DNA of 64,000 bases from Legionella waltersii (GTDB taxonomy: Bacteria; Pseudomonadota; Gammaproteobacteria; Legionellales; Legionellaceae). Below, piece after piece: positions 59,764-64,000 of this stretch; the stretch's first letter is position 1, and each line of letters opens with the position of its first letter. The position numbers and the translations under genes were made by a program. Under the pieces are notes generated by a model that did no database searches, was not told where the DNA came from, and saw only the letters and a program-made list of their open reading frames with translations. The stretch covers positions 25,395 to 89,394 of the forward strand of contig NZ_LNZB01000038.1 of assembly GCF_001468085.1 (NCBI RefSeq), in the 5' to 3' direction.

Positions 59764-62115
59764 TTACCTTAGGTTAAAATTAGTTAAGTCCTCTTGAACA
59801 TCGTGAACAACCGCTTGTGATTTTGTTAAAGGCAAATCATCAAACTCAGTGTCCATCAACAAATTCGCTAAAGTAATAATACTGTGCAATGTACCACCAT
59901 TCTTATTTCGATTCGCCAATTGTGCTCTGCTTGAAGTTTGCGACAATTCTTGGAAAAAAATGCTTACATCCTTGACAGAAGCGAAGGGTTTATTCGCCTT
60001 TGTCGTTTTCAACGTTTCATAAACAAGATCACCAAAATGATTACCCCAGTGCCCAGTAAAAAATCGCGCAAACATTGCACTGTAATTAGAATCGCAATCT
60101 GAACGGCTGTATTGAGCAAGTAAATTATAAATGTAGCGATGGGGTGCAATATTTTGATCGTTAATTCTATCAAAATGTTTCAAAAGCAGAGCCATATCTG
60201 GACTTTGAATGTAGTGTTTACCACTCATCTTAGAGAATTGATGTTGCTTATTGCTATGTAGAACATTTTCATTCGATTTAAATAGTTTTTTAATCATAGT
60301 TAAATCAGAGCGCTCACAAGCTAGCGTGAATAAAGACTGATCTTTGAATGAAGGATTTTTGCAAACAACATTAAGATCTGCATCATGGTCAAGAAGAATA
60401 GATACAAGATCTTCTCTAGGTCTAAAGAAACTAGAGTATTCGCGCAGTAATGGAGTCTCGTCGTAACAAGACGGTTCATTAATGTTAAATCCTTCCTTGA
60501 TGAGTGCTTGTAATATAGAGCCTCGGTCTTTTCTACGATCTTCGAGCTGGAAAAATACACCATTACCATTCTTGTCTTTGATATTGGGATTAGCCCCGAG
60601 TTCTAATAAAAGCTTTATTGTCTCTAAATTACTATTTCTGCAGGCGTAATGTAATGGGCTTAGTCCTGTTTCTTCCTGCAGCTTATTTAGGTCAGCTCCC
60701 TTATTAACTAGTGCTCTGATCAGTTTCAAATTATTATTAAGAATGGCCGCCATTAGAGGACTCCTGCCATTGGAGGCCTCGTTTTGGTTTGGATTGGCTC
60801 CTTTTTGGATTAAATAGTCGATGACATTTTCCTTTATGCTGTAAAAATCCCAGGCCATAGAGTGAAGAATCAATTGAGCATATGATGAAGTAATCGGTGC
60901 TTTTTGCGAAATTAAGTCAATAATTTTGATGTTGCCCCATTGAAATGCACGCTGTAACGGAGTTATTTGTTCATTATCTTCATTGGATAAATCTAAGTTC
61001 AAATTTAATAAAAATTCGATCATTTCGGTTGAGGGTGCTCCATAGCCTTTTTTTAAAACCACATTCAGAGCATGTTCCTTTGATAGGTTATATGCATTAG
61101 GCTTTGCCCCCGCTTTAAATAACAGATCTGCAACAGCTAGATGATCGTGTTGACAAGCTAAAATAAAGGGGGTATTCCTCTGATTATCCTTAGCTTCAAT
61201 ACTTGCTCCTAGGTCTAATAAATGCCTAACTACTTCTAAATGACCATTTGTACAGGCTGCTAAAAGAGATTCATTTAAATCATCAACTTGGAAGTCCTTC
61301 AATCTATTCCTCATTTCACATAGATATCGAACCACCTCCAAATGTCCACTCCTACTGGCTTCTTTGAGTGCGTTGCTAGGAAATGTTGTCCATTCAACTT
61401 TATTGATGATGCTTTTGACTGCATCAAGTTGTCCATATCGACAAGCCAACCTTAGTGGTGAGATGTTATTATGCACTTTCAAATCATCTGATGTACTAAA
61501 CTCTAAAACATCGACAAGATTCAGTATGGCCGCATAATCAAATTTAGAGTAACCATGCTTGTCTAGGCGGGAGTCAGAAGAATCGTTTAAGCTCCTCGTT
61601 AGCAACTCAAAAATGAGTCGCCTAATAGGAAGGGGTTGGCATGCTGCCAAGGCAAATAAGGATAAGTCTATGTTGTAATTTCTATCATTTAAGTGATATT
61701 GATGGTCGTAAAAGTTGGCAAAACCTCCTCGGTCATAGAGCTCGATAATCTCTTTTTCATCACCACTTGCGATAGCTAGATGTAAATCCCAAACACAAAC
61801 TGACTGTTTACTCTTATTTTCAAAAGATGTTTTATCTTCTTCAAAACATTTTATCTCATCTCTTCTTAACTCCACAAGCTCTTGAAAGAGTTGCTTAGGA
61901 TCCAATTGCTCTAAAGGAGCATGGAAAAAGATAGGTTTAAAATAACGATGGATCAATTTTATAAACAGTTCCTTGTTAAACAATTGATTGATGTTTTTGC
62001 TTAGCAGGCGAAGCGCAAAAAATTCTTTCAACGGTAATTTTGCGAATAATTCCACTAAGACATCTTGATTTAAATGGATTGGCAATAAATCGGTATTATC
62101 AGTTTTGGTTTGCAT
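59764..62115 (-). CDS. F-box and ankyrin-repeat protein, effector candidate
   Basis: The 783-residue protein starts with an F-box (about 11-55): LPIHLNQDVLVELFAKLPLK, then EFFALRLLSKNINQLFNKEL. About ten ankyrin repeats span 200-620, such as LLAACTNGHLEVVRHLLDLG, NTPFILACQHDHLAVADLLF, GRSPLMAAILNNNLKLIRAL and LSPLHYACRNSNLETIKLLL. The final 160 residues are unrecognised. F-boxes bind SKP1 of host SCF ubiquitin ligases, while the repeats recruit a substrate. The much smaller AnkB/LegAU13 of L. pneumophila has the same logic. No signal peptide is present. This would be a host-ubiquitination effector. Confidence 0.85.
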   Translation of the reverse strand: MQTKTDNTDLLPIHLNQDVLVELFAKLPLKEFFALRLLSKNINQLFNKELFIKLIHRYFKPIFFHAPLEQLDPKQLFQELVELRRDEIKCFEEDKTSFENKSKQSVCVWDLHLAIASGDEKEIIELYDRGGFANFYDHQYHLNDRNYNIDLSLFALAACQPLPIRRLIFELLTRSLNDSSDSRLDKHGYSKFDYAAILNLVDVLEFSTSDDLKVHNNISPLRLACRYGQLDAVKSIINKVEWTTFPSNALKEASRSGHLEVVRYLCEMRNRLKDFQVDDLNESLLAACTNGHLEVVRHLLDLGASIEAKDNQRNTPFILACQHDHLAVADLLFKAGAKPNAYNLSKEHALNVVLKKGYGAPSTEMIEFLLNLNLDLSNEDNEQITPLQRAFQWGNIKIIDLISQKAPITSSYAQLILHSMAWDFYSIKENVIDYLIQKGANPNQNEASNGRSPLMAAILNNNLKLIRALVNKGADLNKLQEETGLSPLHYACRNSNLETIKLLLELGANPNIKDKNGNGVFFQLEDRRKDRGSILQALIKEGFNINEPSCYDETPLLREYSSFFRPREDLVSILLDHDADLNVVCKNPSFKDQSLFTLACERSDLTMIKKLFKSNENVLHSNKQHQFSKMSGKHYIQSPDMALLLKHFDRINDQNIAPHRYIYNLLAQYSRSDCDSNYSAMFARFFTGHWGNHFGDLVYETLKTTKANKPFASVKDVSIFFQELSQTSSRAQLANRNKNGGTLHSIITLANLLMDTEFDDLPLTKSQAVVHDVQEDLTNFNLR

Positions 62116-62548
62116 TTTCTAATCTCAATAAGTTATTAAATCATGTCCAAAGGACACAAACGAATAATTGGGATTTTTGCTCGACAACTGTGCAAAAGGT
62201 GTTTGAATGACAGGAGTTCAAACCTTATTGATAGCTAGTTGTTTTAGAGACAAAAATTAAGAAAAGAAAAAATCTGGAATAATCTTATGACTTGGATATC
62301 GAGTTGGCTTGATTTCGCCTAGATTGAGGTTGTGGTAAATGGAATTACTCATTTTAAGTCAATTAATTATGGCAACAGAAACATTATAACAGATTTTTAT
62401 ACAAAAGAAAATCACTATGTTTATTATTTTTACTATTGGTGGGGTAAGGATAATCCTGGTGACGACTTGGGCTGCACCAAGGCTACAGGTTATTAACCGG
62501 TGCAGCCTTGATGCAGTGAAACGTAATCAAGGTTTACATTGTTGGGCT
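62116..62548. other. Gene-free region upstream of the F-box/ankyrin gene
   Basis: There is no convincing ORF on either strand. It contains AT-rich sequence with possible promoter elements for the F-box gene and, near its right end, a hairpin at 62470-62507. I found no PmrA box with correct spacing here. Confidence 0.6.
62470..62507 (-). terminator. Hairpin downstream of vWA gene
   Basis: GGCTGCACC and GGTGCAGCC form a 9-bp stem around a 20-base loop, 41 bases after the stop codon on the minus strand. No strong T-run follows. Confidence 0.45.
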
Positions 62549-63961
62549 TCAAGCCATATTTAATTGACTGGTATTCAGCGGATCTTGGTATGTACTGGAA
62601 TGAGCAGACGAACGGTTCAAAAAGCCATTTGGATTTGTTCCTTGCTGAACGACAGGAGGAGTAAAACTTTTTTTGCTGTCAACAAGTGTTTGGTCGCCCT
62701 GGGCTATGGTAATACTGAGGGTTGAGTTTGGATTTATCTCTACTGGGTCTAATGCCACAATTTGACCAGATAGATCGGCTATGAGATGGGTGTTGGTCTC
62801 TGTTTTTGGTCCTGTTTCAAGATGGACTGAGTACTTCACTGTAAATAGACCACGCTCAGCCGCATAACTCTTTAACTTTTCCGGATCTTTAATGGCACTC
62901 ATGAAATCTGCTGATTGAGTATGAATGATTGGTGAGTCAAACGTTTTAGCAATATTTTTGGTTAGTGCATCTCCATCGGTACCACAAAAGATAACGAAAA
63001 ATTTGTTTCTTGCTTTCGCTTCTAATGATAAACCACTAACCAATTCTGAAAGCTGTCTCATCTCTTGACTATCACAGGCGCTGTCTTCTCCATCAGTAAA
63101 GAGCAGCACATTGTTGGCATGGGCTGACATGGCTAAAGAGTTTAGCGTATCAAAACTTGTTCCATATAACCGAGTTGACCCTTCGGCCGTAAGCGTTTGA
63201 ACTTTTGCTTGTAGTGATGAGAAATTTTTAAACACACCTAATGATTTCGCTTGTGTAGCAAACGCAATAATCTCAACATCTGCTTTAGGTTGATAGGCGA
63301 ACAACTGTTCAGCAAGTGCATTAACGCTCGATTTAAGTTTGGCAATTCTGTCCCCGTCCATACTTGTACTTACATCTAAAAGAAACAAATACTTAGGCGG
63401 AGTGCTGGAGACTGGTACAAAAAAGTAAGGCGTTACTTCTTTTTTGCCGCCTTCTTTGTCTTTGGTCACGTAAAAAACATCGCTACTACTTAAACTTTGA
63501 GTATTCAAAAAAAACATATTACCCAATTGAGTTAAAGGTTGAGGTTGCTTCTTGAGATAAGATTGAATGTTAAAAAACAATCGACCATCTTGAGTGACGG
63601 ATAGGTGTTCATAGCTGAGTAGGTTAAAAAGTGGTGCATAAGCAGGGCTTGGAAGGGGAATTTCCATCATACCGGTCTTTGAGGAAAAGGCGCATTGATT
63701 GACGTTATTTCCAATCAAATCCAAAATAGCAAGGCATGCAAGTTTATGAATAGATGGATCTGAGTTTTCTTTGCTTTTTGCTCCATTGACTTCTTCTTTC
63801 AATATTGCAGAAAGATTTAGTGGGGTAATTTGTTTGTTAAACAGCGTTTGCAGCTTGGCAGGTATGGATACATCATCAGTCTTCAATGCAAATAAACCAT
63901 CGATGCTATTGATGCATATTCTGCCCCAAAATGAACACTCATTCTGATTGAAAGTGAACAC
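62549..63961 (-). CDS. von Willebrand factor A protein, 5' end altered by repeats
   Basis: The open frame has 470 codons. Its central vWA domain (about 190-360) has an intact metal-ion-dependent adhesion site: LFLLDVSTSMDGDRIAKL (Asp-x-Ser-x-Ser), GSTRLYG (Thr) and LLFTDGEDSACDS (Asp). The N-terminal 185 residues and the C-terminal Ser/Thr/Asn-rich part are unrecognised. The only start near the 5' end is a GTG at 63961, inside tandem 23-bp repeats. The first 15 residues (FTFNQNECSFWGR) are thus encoded by repeat DNA. The original N-terminus was probably lost to an insertion; whether the protein is still made is unclear. It is an effector candidate. Confidence 0.68.
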   Translation of the reverse strand: MFTFNQNECSFWGRICINSIDGLFALKTDDVSIPAKLQTLFNKQITPLNLSAILKEEVNGAKSKENSDPSIHKLACLAILDLIGNNVNQCAFSSKTGMMEIPLPSPAYAPLFNLLSYEHLSVTQDGRLFFNIQSYLKKQPQPLTQLGNMFFLNTQSLSSSDVFYVTKDKEGGKKEVTPYFFVPVSSTPPKYLFLLDVSTSMDGDRIAKLKSSVNALAEQLFAYQPKADVEIIAFATQAKSLGVFKNFSSLQAKVQTLTAEGSTRLYGTSFDTLNSLAMSAHANNVLLFTDGEDSACDSQEMRQLSELVSGLSLEAKARNKFFVIFCGTDGDALTKNIAKTFDSPIIHTQSADFMSAIKDPEKLKSYAAERGLFTVKYSVHLETGPKTETNTHLIADLSGQIVALDPVEINPNSTLSITIAQGDQTLVDSKKSFTPPVVQQGTNPNGFLNRSSAHSSTYQDPLNTSQLNMA

Positions 63962-64000
63962 CGATTCTGGCGGAACGTGAACAGTGATTCTGGTTGAACG
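63918..64000. repeat. Tandem 23-bp repeats, probable end of an IS21-like element
   Basis: Three full units of the form ATTCTG-N5-A-A-N2-TGAACA-N3 begin at 63918, 63941 and 63964, and a fourth (ATTCTGGTTGAACG) is cut by the window edge. Multiple imperfect repeats of about this length with TGTTCAC/GTGAACA are typical of IS21-family termini. The element's transposase genes would lie to the right of the window. The repeats directly disrupt the vWA gene's 5' end. Confidence 0.6.

Noticed and set aside
62345..62375. PmrA box upstream of the F-box/ankyrin gene
   Set aside because: TTAATTGACTTAAAAT has a 9-base period and imperfect half-sites, so it does not match.
63918..64000. Iteron-type replication origin from the 23-bp tandem repeats
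   Set aside because: There is no replication initiator gene or AT-rich unwinding region nearby, and the sequence and position inside a gene's 5' end fit an IS terminus better; not fully excluded because the region is cut by the window edge.

Overview
The window looks like chromosomal DNA of a Legionella species. It is AT-rich, and its housekeeping genes (kup, argE, dipZ-like, YceI/cytochrome b561) lie among eukaryotic-like or orphan genes typical of Dot/Icm effectors: an F-box/ankyrin protein, a second ankyrin protein, several protein-kinase-like proteins, and large proteins with coiled coils or a C-terminal membrane anchor. Three upstream regions contain tandem CTTAAT-type half-sites with an 11-base period and a correctly spaced -10 hexamer. 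This is the form of the PmrA box that controls many Legionella effector genes. The genus call is inference from gene families and sequence style; no marker gene such as 16S rRNA is present.

Layout. 1-5.7 kb: a membrane-protein gene cut by the window edge, a glycine-rich membrane protein, a cNMP-binding membrane protein and an 860-residue effector candidate. 5.8-12.4 kb: an uncharacterised polytopic membrane protein, a CNNM/CorC-type protein, zinc alcohol dehydrogenase, a helix-hairpin-helix protein, a CoA-binding protein and a PEBP-family protein. 12.5-27.1 kb: a clan CD-like peptidase, a kinase-like effector candidate, an MFS transporter with argE, an RDD protein, a large P-type ATPase, a PmrA-box gene, an AidB-like acyl-CoA dehydrogenase and a FAD oxidoreductase broken by a stop codon. 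27.2-41.2 kb: small secreted proteins, a LuxR regulator, a cytochrome P450 remnant, a second MFS transporter, a divergent adenosylhomocysteinase-like protein, a serine hydrolase, a REP-associated tyrosine transposase flanked by its palindromes, a GNAT enzyme, an HSL-type hydrolase and a P-loop kinase. 41.4-49.6 kb: a GNAT/protein-kinase fusion, a DipZ-like thiol-redox protein, a candidate ADP-ribosyltransferase, a TipA-like MerR regulator and two tandem paralogous effector candidates. 49.8-55.7 kb: a copper-type bufferin (MNIO RiPP) operon with two precursors plus YceI-b561-YceI and kup. 55.9-64 kb: a 3' fragment of a tRNA gene, then an ankyrin/kinase/F-box-ankyrin block and a von Willebrand A protein whose 5' end runs into tandem 23-bp repeats that look like an IS end.

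The intergenic DNA is rich in dispersed palindromes. Family A is a GC-rich stem related to CCGAGCCGCGACCGTGAGGG. Family B is a composite element of 230-420 bp built around family A arms, with three copies. Family C is a MITE-like element of about 120 bp with GGACTTACG ends. Family D is a REP-like palindrome around GGGGACGGACC...GGTCCGTCCCC that also flanks the tyrosine transposase gene. Several genes are decayed next to these repeats (HTH regulator, P450, alpha/beta hydrolase), which points to an actively reshuffled accessory region.

Functionally, the best-resolved unit is the bufferin operon. BufB (MNIO) and BufC would modify cysteines of two secreted precursor peptides for copper handling, and the same transcript carries periplasmic YceI lipid-binding proteins and a membrane cytochrome b561. 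The tandem His/Cys-motif paralogs share a C-terminal tail; one has two PmrA-type promoters and the other a degenerate relative of them. With the GNAT-kinase fusion and the ART-like protein they are the most promising undescribed candidates.
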